From Anopheles merus (taxonomy: Eukaryota > Arthropoda > Insecta > Diptera > Culicidae), in NCBI RefSeq assembly GCF_017562075.2, contig NW_024427676.1, positions 25,508 to 89,507 of the forward strand: DNA of 64,000 nt, given 5' to 3'. Numbering within the stretch: the stretch's first letter is position 1; each line of letters starts with the position of its first letter. Positions 38,974-49,900 of the stretch are shown here, one piece after another. Position numbers and translations under genes: made by a program. The notes under the pieces were generated by a model. That model was not told the origin of the DNA, did no database searches, and saw only the letters and a list, made by a program, of their open reading frames with translations.

Positions 38974-39912
38974 ATGCAAATCCAAAGTGTTGCTTTGGTT
39001 TGTGCGTGTTTAGTACTTGCCTCAGTGAGTGCTGCTCCACGTGTACAACGGTCAGCGAATGAAGCTGCATCGAGCTACTTCTACTTCAGCCGTTCACCAG
39101 GACATTCGCTCGAGCTTGGCACACCGTTCGATGGGTTATCGGTGATCCCAACGCTGCCGGAACTGAAATCTTTCCCCTCGGTGCACATCCATCACGACGA
39201 AGGGGATGATCATCACGGAAAAGCTTTGCTAGAGAGCAGTGACGAGGATGGAGATGAGGATGATCATGCAGCGTATCGGGTGGTAGAGCACGGCCACGAA
39301 GAGGAAGGTGGCTCAGCGTACGATGAGGATCATCACGCAAAGAAGGGTGACAAGTCGGAGAAAGGATACGACAAGAAGCACGGGCTAGAACACGGCAGCA
39401 AGGGATCGTATGGAAAGGAGGATCACAAGCAACACTACGCGCACGGTGGGGATCGCAAGCATGCGCATCACGATGAAGCCTCCCACTACAACGACCATCA
39501 CGCGGAGGCAAAGCGTACCAAGGGTGGCAAGCACCACGAGAAAAAGCACCGCAAGAAGGGTTCGAAAACGACGGGCTATCACAACGTGTATCACAAGGAT
39601 GAGTACAAGAAGGAGCACATCTTCTACGATACGAGCGATCACAGTGGGCAGTTTAAGAAGTACGGGTCGTCGCACGAGCAACACTCCAATGAGGCCGGAC
39701 AGCACGCGAAGGGTGGCCACGAGGATCACGCTCACCGAGAAAGTGCACACAAGAAGGCGGGCAGCAAGGAGCACGGTTCGTACGATAAGCATCATGGGGA
39801 GTTCGCGAACGGGCAGGGACAGGAGGAGCATCATCATGACGTTTCCAGCTACGACCGCAAGCACGGCCACAGCGGGCTGGGCGAGCGGGGCTACAAGATT
39901 ATACACCCTTAG
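38974..39912 (+). CDS. Secreted histidine/lysine-rich protein with DUF4779-like core, 312 aa
   Basis: Single-exon reading frame ending at TAG 39910-39912. Residues 1-20 are a clear signal peptide (core VALVCACLVLASVSA), followed by an RVQR furin-like site at 23-26. Residues 27-70 are of ordinary composition. Residues 73 to about 300 are extremely rich in His, Lys, Asp, Glu, Gly and Ser, with repeated HH, DHH and KH pairs and an acidic run at 88-97 (SSDEDGDEDD). The block at 201-231 (GYHNVYHKDEYKKEHIFYDT and following) is the most ordered part and resembles the DUF4779 signature I know from secreted insect proteins. An extracellular or cuticle-associated role and divalent-metal or pH-dependent binding are inferences from composition only. 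A TATA-like promoter lies upstream and AATAAA (39934-39939) follows the stop by 22 bp, so this is a compact complete gene. The frame is open a little upstream but the first ATG is 38974. Confidence 0.88.
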   Translation: MQIQSVALVCACLVLASVSAAPRVQRSANEAASSYFYFSRSPGHSLELGTPFDGLSVIPTLPELKSFPSVHIHHDEGDDHHGKALLESSDEDGDEDDHAAYRVVEHGHEEEGGSAYDEDHHAKKGDKSEKGYDKKHGLEHGSKGSYGKEDHKQHYAHGGDRKHAHHDEASHYNDHHAEAKRTKGGKHHEKKHRKKGSKTTGYHNVYHKDEYKKEHIFYDTSDHSGQFKKYGSSHEQHSNEAGQHAKGGHEDHAHRESAHKKAGSKEHGSYDKHHGEFANGQGQEEHHHDVSSYDRKHGHSGLGERGYKIIHP

Positions 39913-39933
39913 CGCCATTACGTGATGCGATGA

Positions 39934-39939
39934 AATAAA
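39934..39939 (+). promoter_or_regulatory. Poly(A) signal AATAAA of the histidine-rich protein gene
   Basis: Canonical hexamer 22 bp after the stop codon, giving a very short 3' UTR. Confidence 0.75.
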
Positions 39940-42350
39940 AAAGGGCCCAAAATTGCATTTGCGTTAAGCAAAACGGTAAGCACGGGGTGAGGTGGGTGTG
40001 CATTTTGCGTAATAAATTATTTGTCCCCCAACCTGCCCTCCTACTGTCTTGGTGTTTTTGGTTTGCAAAGACCTTCGCAAAGGTGTGTGTCGGTGTGAAG
40101 GGAAAAGCGTCGGTAGAAAATTAAACTTTTGTGTACGGTTGGTACTTTATTCGCTTCGTCGTTGGTGGTGATTGTGCGTAATTTGAAGGGTGCTGTTGTT
40201 GTTGCTGCTGCTGCTGTTGCTGCAGGTGGCACGTGCACGGTTTGCTGGAATTTGTTGAGTGCGGACGGGTAATAAACAAATTCAATATTTCATTGGCCGG
40301 CCGGAGGAGAAATATTTCCTAATCATAATAATTTATGATTTATTGATGGTTGGCATGGTACGTACGGCTGGCACACGGTTTTCAGTGTGGGGCGGTTCTT
40401 TGGTAGGTTTTGGATTTGCCGAATGGACCCCCCACCGGTGTTTCCCATGTAGATGTGTAAGTATATATTTTCATTAGGAGGGGAGACGCAGTTCAGTTTC
40501 GGGGAGAGTCTGGTACAGGCGGTGCTGGCCGGATAATCTTGAGCCCATTGAAGGAGGCTAATGGTTTTCCGGCAGTAGGAGAAGCGTAATGGTGAGTTTT
40601 GCAGTACTTTGTACTTTGAAGGAGGGAGGGATGCATCGATGTATCAGGAAGGTCGAGAGAATATTGGGTATAGGAAAATCATCCCTTTAAGGCCGGGAGA
40701 TACTTTTCCTACTCTGTAGTGTAATTTCAAGTTTCACTAGCACATCTCGCGGCGGTTGGTAGAACCATATTGTCACAACATTCTGTACCGCTTCACAAAA
40801 TATGTTAATTTTCCATGTTTTTTACTTAAACTGCACGAAAAAAGTGTTGTAATAGGTGGATGCAAATGTACTGCGCACATTTAATTTAAAACTATCTAAA
40901 TTTGAGATCCAGGTCGACCATTCCCTATAAATATTGAATTTACTTGATCATGAGCGCAATGAAATGATCACTAAGCACTCTGTTATACTGTTATACTACG
41001 CAGATTGCAATATCGTCTTTAGAACAATAATTTATTCGTAGTGGATTTTCAGACATATTAGTCGTTTTTGGACTGTCTACTGTAATCAAAGAACGGTTTT
41101 AAAATAATTGAAATTTACACACAACAGATTGATGTACCGTTCATCAAATATATCACATTTCCTCAGCAACTACCGTCACAATCAACACCGAATAAATCAT
41201 CGCACCTTGGAGCAAAGCTTCACTGGCATCATCAAATATGACAGACTTAATTAGCATAAGATATTACACGCCCAACTTTCCACTGATTGACGTTATGCAT
41301 GCATTAAAACTCGCGCTTCCAGAAACAAGCCTTAAGCTGCACCTGGTCCAGGTGTATCCAGGCTGCAACATGCTACACCACGCTGCTTGGTGGGAGACAT
41401 TCGCCATCCTGATGGCATACTTTGATCCATACTGATCTAATCGTGAGCTGGTCAACACGAACAACAACAACAACAAGAACCATCTCCCTTCCGAATGGTG
41501 CACTTTCATAATTAATCGCTCGATTTACGGGTACGGTCAATTGACAAAATTATTAAAAGCAGGCCCGCCTGGTCACTTCCTGGTTCACAGGGCCTTATCT
41601 TTGTGTGTGTGTGTGTGTGTGAGTGTGTTTTCCCTAAAGGGGCAGAAGGAGTTTAAATTAAAATTAAACATTTATCATACCAGGAATATCCATTCGCATG
41701 GCAACAGGACGGATCCTGCTTTCGGGAAGCGGACAGACGTGTCATCCCGGTTTGGGATGGAATTTTGGGAATATAGCTGTCGCGCGGTTCAGCCCAGGGG
41801 GAAGAGAACTTTCACCACAGACACTGCAACGGTCCTGGTCACTGGTCAAGCAGTGTGGTGTTTCGAGGGTGGTGGTGATTGTTCCGGAACGGGTTTCCCA
41901 TTCCTTTCCAAACCACAGTTTCAAAGTCAACTTGTCCAGCTCTGGTAAGAATCTGACCTTTAGCGCACCGGGATTTCGGTTTATCTTATGTTGGTAGTGT
42001 GTAGTGAGGGATTTTTTTTACGGTCGTGAAGCCAGTGGTTCCATGGGGAAGTTTTCGCTGGGAACACAAGGGAACAGGGAAGGCAATGGTCCCGTGTATT
42101 TGGCGCGTGTAAAGTTGAGGGAAATGTGATTATAAATTCAGTACTGCTGCAATCTGGTTTAGGGCTTCACTTGAGTACTCTACAGGGATTCACCTTCAAG
42201 GGAAGGGGTAGCGTCCCATCTGGTAGTTGGCAGGTGTGAATGTGAGAAGAGCTTAACTAAGGCTTACATTCAACATTAGAACCTTGTAATGGCTTCTTCG
42301 ATCGGAAAAAAGGGAAAATAACCTGGAACATAATTCACCGAAGCAGAAGA

Positions 42351-42358
42351 TATAAAAG
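42351..42358 (+). promoter_or_regulatory. Consensus TATA box (TATAAAAG)
   Basis: Perfect TATA consensus. An ATG follows at 42435 but opens only a 19-codon frame. Confidence 0.4.
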
Positions 42359-45300
42359 CTTGGAACATGTTGGGCAATTGCAGATATTTTCGTTTTAAAA
42401 AGTTCACCAAAACGGACACTAAACCCCGAACACGATGAAGCGATTTTTTGCATTGTCCTCACGCTACTCGGTGTGTTCCAAAAACATTAAATGATCTGTC
42501 AATTAAGGATCGGCAACATTTCATACTTCGAATGTCCATCCGCAGTGTCTCCGGCTCTCGGTGTCTCAAGCACATTTGTGTGCAAAAATTGAATTTGTGT
42601 TTAATTTGGACAAAAATGAACCCACTTCCCCGGGCTTGACAAATTGAAACCAGCGCATTCCGATCCTACGTGGCAGTGGCTCGACACAGGACGCAGCACT
42701 GTGCGGAGACATTAGAAAATTAGCACAAAACGTCATCCGTCGCTGCAGTCGGAAAGAGAGTCGCCGTCCTTACCGGTCTAAGTGGTGTGTGGGGTTTCAG
42801 AAAACCGCACTCTTTTCAATTATCACAATTATGCTTACGTGCTTTCCCGCGGGCTCCGTACGTGTACGTGTGTGCGACTGCTGGGAAAGGGCTTGGGAAA
42901 GTTGGCGCAGTTTTTATGTTCATACCCGTGCTGTGTAGTGTCCAGTTTCTTAATTACATTACATTCGTGTGGCGAGAAAGTGGCCAGTGCTTGTTTGTTT
43001 TTTGGGTTAAGAGGACAGACCCTGTGTCCCGTGTCCCGTTGTGCTGGACGATAAAAGCGTTATCATTATGGTGGGAGCATTTAATATGTTCTGTTTGCGC
43101 AGTTGGGATAGGTTATGGGCTAGCACGTATGTGTGTGTGTTTGTGAGTGCGGTTGGTTCATACAAAGAGGCCAGCAATCTCCAGGCGACTTCTAAAACAT
43201 CCGCTGGCAAAGGTCCATTTCCATGCGATGTATAATCGTATTAAGATGTGTTTCAATCTCGATTCCATCGTTGGTAGATATCATTTGGGGCAAGTGTCTA
43301 TTTCTAGCATAACTCAGACGCGAATGGATTGGGCAGCTACAATTGTGTTATCAATTTGTGTTTCGATTTATATCGATCTGGCACATCTGGATCTAAAAAT
43401 AAAATCAATTTGTAGCACTAGAAAGAAAACGGGGTGTATTATTTGTATTAGCGTAATTCAACGAAAAGCACAGGATAAAATGAAGACTTGACTGGGACTG
43501 GGATTGGAATAACAGGAAAAAAGAGACTAATAATGGACACGAGATTTGATGAGCAGCATCGTGTATTAACGTGTGATGCACATTCTGTAACATATTCTGA
43601 GAAAACTAGACATGAACCGTGACAGAGTCCGGGATCAGGATATATACGAATTCTAGATAGAAATTGGTGACTACGGGCAAGGGTAAAAGGAAAAGGATAC
43701 GGATCAGAATTGGGACAGAGCATACAAAATAGATGGTCAATTGCCTAAAACTGAACTTTAGTATTAGTACTTGCTTCCTCTAAAGAGATTCTAGGTACGG
43801 GATGTGTACCTGTCTAATGTTCTCTAATGGATATTGGAAATATCAATTCTAGAAATTCAGTCAAGTAACGCAGTTTGCGATAAGAAAATTATAGGTTTAA
43901 AATTCGACCAAATTATAGGCCGTGTTTTTGATTAAACTGTAGCATATCTGCTATACAGAACTTATTATAATACACACTATCAGCTATAGACACATTGTAA
44001 CACACTCCGTAAAGTCAAATCACATTATTGCAACACAGTCATTATATTGCATCAGCAAATCAATCCACTCCATAGCAACATACCTAGACCATACCGTTCA
44101 TAGAAAAAAACCATTGAGACACATTTTATCGAAAACAACCGAATCGCGCAGCATAAGCAATTCAAGCGTTACTGCAGCAAAGCAGACGCATAGCAACTTA
44201 TTGCTAAAAGCGCAGTGTAGGCAAAGAGCAACGAACGCACTCGTTCTTTGGCTAAAACAGTTGAAACTTTCCAGAACCTTTGTAAAAACACTAAAAGTGC
44301 AGCATAGGCACAAATTGATAGACACCTCACTTCCGACACAATGTATAAATTGCACCTCATATCAATAACCTTTAATTAGGACAAAAACACATTCCAAAAC
44401 CAAATGTACGAAACTTATTGAGTATAAATAAAACCAATTCCGACCGTGGCAAGTCAGATTCGTTCGGACTGCCAAGATAGGACGTTACGCTTCCTAATAC
44501 TTCGCCTTCCAACTTATTTCAAGAGTTTAGTTATGTCCCCCTACCCAAGGTAAGGCTTCTAAACTCCAACGTTTCCAGTAAGGGAAACCTCCTAAAGGTT
44601 TCTATGATCGCCTGGACGATCAAGTGTTGAAAAGTCCGCTTCGAACAAAAGTGTTATTCCACCTCGGCTCATGTCAGTAAAAACTGACCTACCGCGACGG
44701 TACTTGAGGTACAGCTGTACGCTCATCATATGGCGACCGTAGCTATCGCCTAACTCATTACAAAACCTTGGCCTCACGGTTGCATTACAGCCATGAAAAT
44801 GCAAAAAAACGATGAAATTTTGCAACTAGGAGCCATACCGAAGCCTGGCACTATTCACGATGCAAGATGCGTCTAACGATTTACATCATTCCAACAAGTG
44901 ATTATTGTGTTCTATTTGATGATCTAATTGTTGAACCAGTTCCAAAGTGTTTACGTAGGCGTAATGGTTACGTCTTTCTAGTCGTTCTATACTTCTTGAT
45001 TAATTCTAGATTAAAATTTAGATTTAAATGCAAGCTGGAGCAGTTTTCATCCATCGCCCAATGACGTGATGTCTTCGTCATATCATGCCATTTCTACACA
45101 TTTCAAGACATACATGCGTTTTAACCGCTTGTTGTTTTTTGTTCCTAGTTCTTACAAGTAAAGCTGAGCTTGTATTTACTCAAAACTCAAATTGGTGCTT
45201 GACTCATTTGCTTACTCATGGCCAAAATGGGACATAAGGTGTTGATTCTTTGCTACAACTTCACTGCGACCGCTTCGGTCCTATGTTATCTAATCATTAA

Positions 45301-45533
45301 ACTGTTACAATTTTGTCCATAACCAAACGCACCTCGTTGCTACAGTGCGTGACCGCTGGACCGAAACCAGTTTACGCGGTTTTATTTTGATCGTTCGTTC
45401 TTTGCCATAGTTTGGGTCTTTTTTGTTTGGTTTTGTCTGCCCCATTCGCTTGTGGTTGTGTTGCATCACACCTGCTCTACCTGAAGAGGCACAAGATCAA
45501 CCGCGATCTCCAATGTTGTATGTGTCGGAAACG

Positions 45534-45558
45534 CACACTCACACACACTCACACACAC

Positions 45559-45620
<62 letters not shown>
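45534..45620. repeat. Compound AC/TC/AC microsatellite
   Basis: Interrupted AC repeats, then a run of about ten TC units, then about 18 AC units. It creates a spurious Thr-His/Ser-Leu frame. Confidence 0.95.
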
Positions 45621-45624
<4 letters not shown>

Positions 45625-46011
45625 CCCACTACTCGCTAGATCTGTGTTGGTGTTTTGTTTATGTTCCGGTCGGCGAACATGGACCCTGGCATCACAAGAA
45701 CAAAACGCTAAAATCTTGAATGGAGGTGTACGAATTACTACAGAAACCCCCGGGGGGGGGAGGTGCGTAGGTCAACGTTAACGCACGAGGCAAATTAAGA
45801 TAACGACGCAGTTTGGCGTGAGTCAGTCGCAAGTGCGAGCTCCAAAAATGTGTCTGACGCTCCGCACTACAACATGGCCACCAAAGCTCACCAACACAGA
45901 AGTGCTAAACGGTGGTCCATTGGAGCATGGACCTATCGTCATCGTCATGTACATGTTTTTTCTCCCCCACAAGGGAAGGGGAATGATCGTGTGTTTCGCA
46001 TAAACCTGTGC

Positions 46012-46017
46012 TCAGTT
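46012..46017 (+). promoter_or_regulatory. Candidate initiator TCAGTT of the 128-aa protein gene
   Basis: Arthropod initiator consensus 26 bp before the ATG. No TATA box was seen at the expected distance. Confidence 0.3.
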
Positions 46018-46042
46018 TCTCTTCCGAGTTTGTCGCGATAGG

Positions 46043-46770
46043 ATGGCTTCATTTTCGGTACAGTGTTCGCTGGTGCTCGTGAGCGTCTTGGCGGTGATCG
46101 CTTTGACCAGTGCCGCAGGTTTGTTTGGTTTAGTTTTGCTGGAGTGGTGATTTTGTTTGTAGAGCTATTTAACAGTGTTGTCGCACGTTTGTCCACGCTC
46201 CGTATGCGTTCATTCCGTAGCTATCGATGATCGTCAACCGAGTGAAATCAACCGGGGTAGTTTGGTGAGGATCGCGAGAAGTCCACAGCAACCCCAAGGG
46301 TTCCCGAATTTCCCCCCGTAAGTGGTGTGAAGCGATCGACTGGGCGCAAAACTCAAAACCCCGAAACAATGGACTTAATGTAACCTTTTGTTTTACCTCC
46401 TCTGCCCCGTGCAGACCACAGTTTCCCTTCGGCAATCCGGAAATAGTCTCGCAAGACACGCAACAGAACAAAAACGGTTACGCGCAAACGACGATCTACA
46501 AGTTCCCCAACGGGATGGGTTCGTCATCCGTGTCCACAAGTCACTCGGTATGGTATTAAGAAATTAACGCCCGCACGTCGTGGTGACGTCCATGCTTTGG
46601 TGTTTCTATTTCGAATAGCTTTTATCATGTTACATGTTTACGTTACGCTGTTTCGCTTTTTGTTGTCTTGTTTTTTTCTTCTTCCCTAGGGTTCGTCCAA
46701 GCTGAGTGGCGTCACCTGGAGTATGCTGGGTGCGGGCATCACTTTACTGCTACTTAAAATGCTATACTAA
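46043..46770 (+). CDS. Small secreted or membrane-anchored protein, 4 exons, 128 aa
   Basis: Coding exons 46043-46118, 46221-46317, 46415-46547 and 46690-46770 join through GT-AG introns of 102, 97 and 142 bp into one 387-nt frame with TAA at 46768-46770. Exon 1 is almost exactly a signal peptide (residues 1 to about 25). Exon 2 encodes a polar region with an RIAR furin-like site at 42-45 and leads into a Pro/Phe-rich segment (PQGFPNFPPPQFPFG, about 50-64). Exon 3 adds QNKNGYAQTTIYKFPNG and a Ser-rich stretch. Exon 4 ends in the hydrophobic MLGAGITLLLLKMLY at the very C-terminus. That ending fits a GPI-attachment signal after the Ser/Gly-rich stretch, or a short membrane anchor. No cysteines remain in the predicted mature part. 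I do not recognise the family. The clean splice phases and terminal AATAAA make the gene model strong even though the function is unknown. Confidence 0.85.
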
Positions 46771-46969
46771 AAGCGTTCCAATTTTGGTGTGGATGGATGA
46801 TTCATCCGGTCACAAAGTAAACTTTAAGGCTACAATGGGTGTGAACATTTGCAGAGCAGAGCTCAGTGGATCGCAGTTTCTTTCGGGTTTTTTTTGGCAG
46901 AGTTATTGAAGCAGTGATGTTTTGGATTTTACTGAAACGATTAAAATGAAAAGACGTTGAAAAAACGAC

Positions 46970-46975
46970 AATAAA
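46970..46975 (+). promoter_or_regulatory. Poly(A) signal AATAAA of the 128-aa protein gene
   Basis: First canonical hexamer after the stop, 200 bp downstream. Confidence 0.65.
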
Positions 46976-49900
46976 GTATTTATATGATCGAGCTAAATTA
47001 TGGTATTAAATATGAGTTTATTTATACGAAATTTCGTCTAGAACTGTTACGGTACCTTTGAAGCTTGGAATAATGGGGAAGACTGGGAGACCTAGAACTA
47101 CTACGAATACAGAGTCAAACAATAGAAGAGAGTCTAAGTACATGCTAGCATTGCAGTCATACTACAAAAGACTACTAGCAAGAATTTGCTCTAACTACTT
47201 GTAGATATTTGAATCCTCAGAACTACTCAAGACTAGAGATTGCTGATCATATCATTATTACATCATCTTTAGATCTAAACTTGTAGAAATAGATTGCCTG
47301 CTGTCCAGGGTCTGATTATTGTAGCACTCATCACTGTAGCAATGAAATTAAAACGAAAACCTCTAAAGATAGTTATCTACAATCTGCGTGTAAGGTTCAA
47401 TAGTCATTAATAGCACAACATAACCATTATACGTCTGTCCTCCTTCTATATAGCCTTAGGCTTTATAGAACTATTACCAACCTCCGACCTTCGTTAATGG
47501 CGTATCCTTGTGTATACGAAGAAGGGCATTGATAGTGGCATTGACTTATGTCTAGACCATCTTTGACAATTGGCATAGATTATCCGTTAGTTCAACCGTT
47601 TTTCACCTATGCGTTGCTCATGTAGCATAAGAATGTAATTTTCAACTTCACAACTATGTGGTAAGCAGACTGCAGTTTTGTACTTTCACGTATTTCCGAC
47701 ACAAACAAGCGCAATGAAGTTCGTTTGTTATTGTACATATTCCCATTAAATCCTCCAAACGTATAGTAACGGTTTGGTAACATTCTATAAAAGTCACGCT
47801 CGATTGTTACGCTACGAGCGAGTAAATCTTCTCCAAAGTAAAAGACCAACCTTTAATCCTCGTTTATGCAAACCAATACACAAACTTTACGCTTTAAACG
47901 TCACCACGCTTGTGCATTTCCTAACACAACTTTGACCCGTTGCTCATCCATGTTGCAACCCTTCTAGCACCCCGAACCCCGAAGACTGTGAAGCAACAGT
48001 TTACAGAACGAAGCTGTACAAAACTCACATTAAGCACCCACATCATACCCCAACGCGCGCATTTGGTTGTGTGTTTCCGTGTACTCTTTATAAGAAAAGT
48101 TGGAGATGACGGGACCAAACTCTTCTCCCACTGCAACCAGGCACCAACCGAGCGCACCGAGGATGCAAAAAGTCGTCGTTGGTACACCATGAGATCGCAT
48201 CAAATTTCAAAGACACACGCGTCTGCCAAGATTAAGAAGGTGGCAGAGATTCTTGCGTAGAAGTTCCGGTGTCGTTACTGCAACGCGACTCGAATCTGCT
48301 CCTTCGCTGGAAGCGGGAGTAGTAGAATATGGAAGGTAAAAGATGTGCATCCGTCCGTTTTCCGGACAACAAAAACATTCCAACGGGAAATTTATGATGC
48401 AATTTGAATATCAGGAAACAATGGTATTTATGGTGTTTGGTGTTTTGGGGGTAGTAGTAGTGGTTTGTAGATAGTACCGCTGTACCGTCTGTCGGGAGTG
48501 GTTGCGCAAGAGTACGCAAGAGCGAATCGCATTCATCGTTCAAGCGCAAAACAATCGATATTGTTTTGAATTTGGACCCGTTGTCGGTTCTTGCGGGAGT
48601 AAGTTTAGCAATTAATATAGCAAAAATCGTAAATTACAGCTAGTGTGTTTGTCTGAGTAGTGGTGGTGCTTAATAAACCGCCATTAGGAGCAGCGATGGA
48701 ATTTGTCTCTACCATTAAAGCTCGACAACTCTTCTGGGTGGAGTGGAGGAATAATAATGTTGAAAAGATGCATTCCAAACGAGCGATATTCGTTACAAAT
48801 TGTGCTCTTTTTTATTGCAGTGGAAATAATCCTTTTCGAATGCATGAACGCGGCAGCTCGGAGCTTTAAGCAGATCACGATGAAGTGCGACCAACGCTCA
48901 ACGGTTCCCAGTACACGCCAGATAGTACACCAGACACAACGGAACCGGTACCGGTGCGAAATTGATTTTCATTGCAATTGTTTATGACAAGTGCAAAACC
49001 AGAACGTCCTTATCGAATGTGACAGGCATTATAATGCAATTTTCTGCTATATTTACTTGGTTTGCACAGAAGGTGCCAACCGGAGCAAACTCGGGGAAAA
49101 AGGGTTGTAACCACTGGCTACATGTGGTTGGTTGGTTGGATGGTGAAGAAATCAATTCTCCTACATGTTTGTCATTGCTAGTGTTTGATGTTGACTGTGG
49201 GAAGTGTAGAGAACACTGTGCGCCATATACAAGTGCGATGGATTGTACCGCCAAACCGACTAATGTAAGATGATTTCGCTTGAAAAGGTTTTCCAGTGTC
49301 GTCGCTATGAAGTGTGGGAAGGCGCGGAATATCTCTGGCGAGTTGTCACAGACGGGTGACGGTGGATCCAATTGTGATGTTAGTCGGTGAGCTCACGGTT
49401 GAGGTAGGGCGAATACCGGGAACTGGGTTACCGATGTGGGTAAGATATGGAAGATTGACTATTTTGCCCGCTATAAAGGGCAGCAAGGGTGCTTCGTAGA
49501 AGGACGATGACGCGCTGGAATGGACATTGTTGTGAGAGCGCGATGAGCAATAAACCCCTGTCCGAAATGTGATCGGCGTTATCGTGCCGGTGTTACAGTG
49601 GATGACTAATAAACGCTGCACAGAAGTTGATAAGATGGGCCGTAGATTGGGGATTGTTGAGTATACTTTTGGTGATAAATAAGGGATAACCAATAAAAAA
49701 TAGTTAGAAATTAAGAAAATAATATATTCTCCACTGTTAAGTTCAATTATTCGCCTGAAAGTATGCAAACTTAGTTTTTACTTTACAATATGTAAGTTTT
49801 CAACGATATCTGCTATGAAATAGAATACATTTAGGCGCATTTACCACAACATGATTTTTGTGTAAATTGCAACAAACATCTAAAAACTCATAGCGTAAAG

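Larger units (their letters stand above)
39960..46010. other. Intergenic DNA between the two secreted-protein genes
   Basis: No complete gene is supported. It holds a GCT/GTT triplet run near 40195-40223, a TATAAAAG box at 42351-42358 with a short downstream frame, a GC-poor block at 43.9-44.85 kb with some LTR-like features, and a compound microsatellite at 45.5 kb. Reading frames of 60-135 codons on either strand lack domains. Confidence 0.45.

Noticed and set aside
39086..39925. Long open frames antisense to, and in the alternate frame of, the histidine-rich protein gene
   Set aside because: They are shadows of the biased codons (CAC, GAC, AAG) of the true gene, with Arg/Thr or Val/Leu low-complexity products.
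45423..45719. 98-codon frame across the AC/TC microsatellite
   Set aside because: Product is mostly Thr-His/Ser-Leu dipeptides made by the microsatellite.
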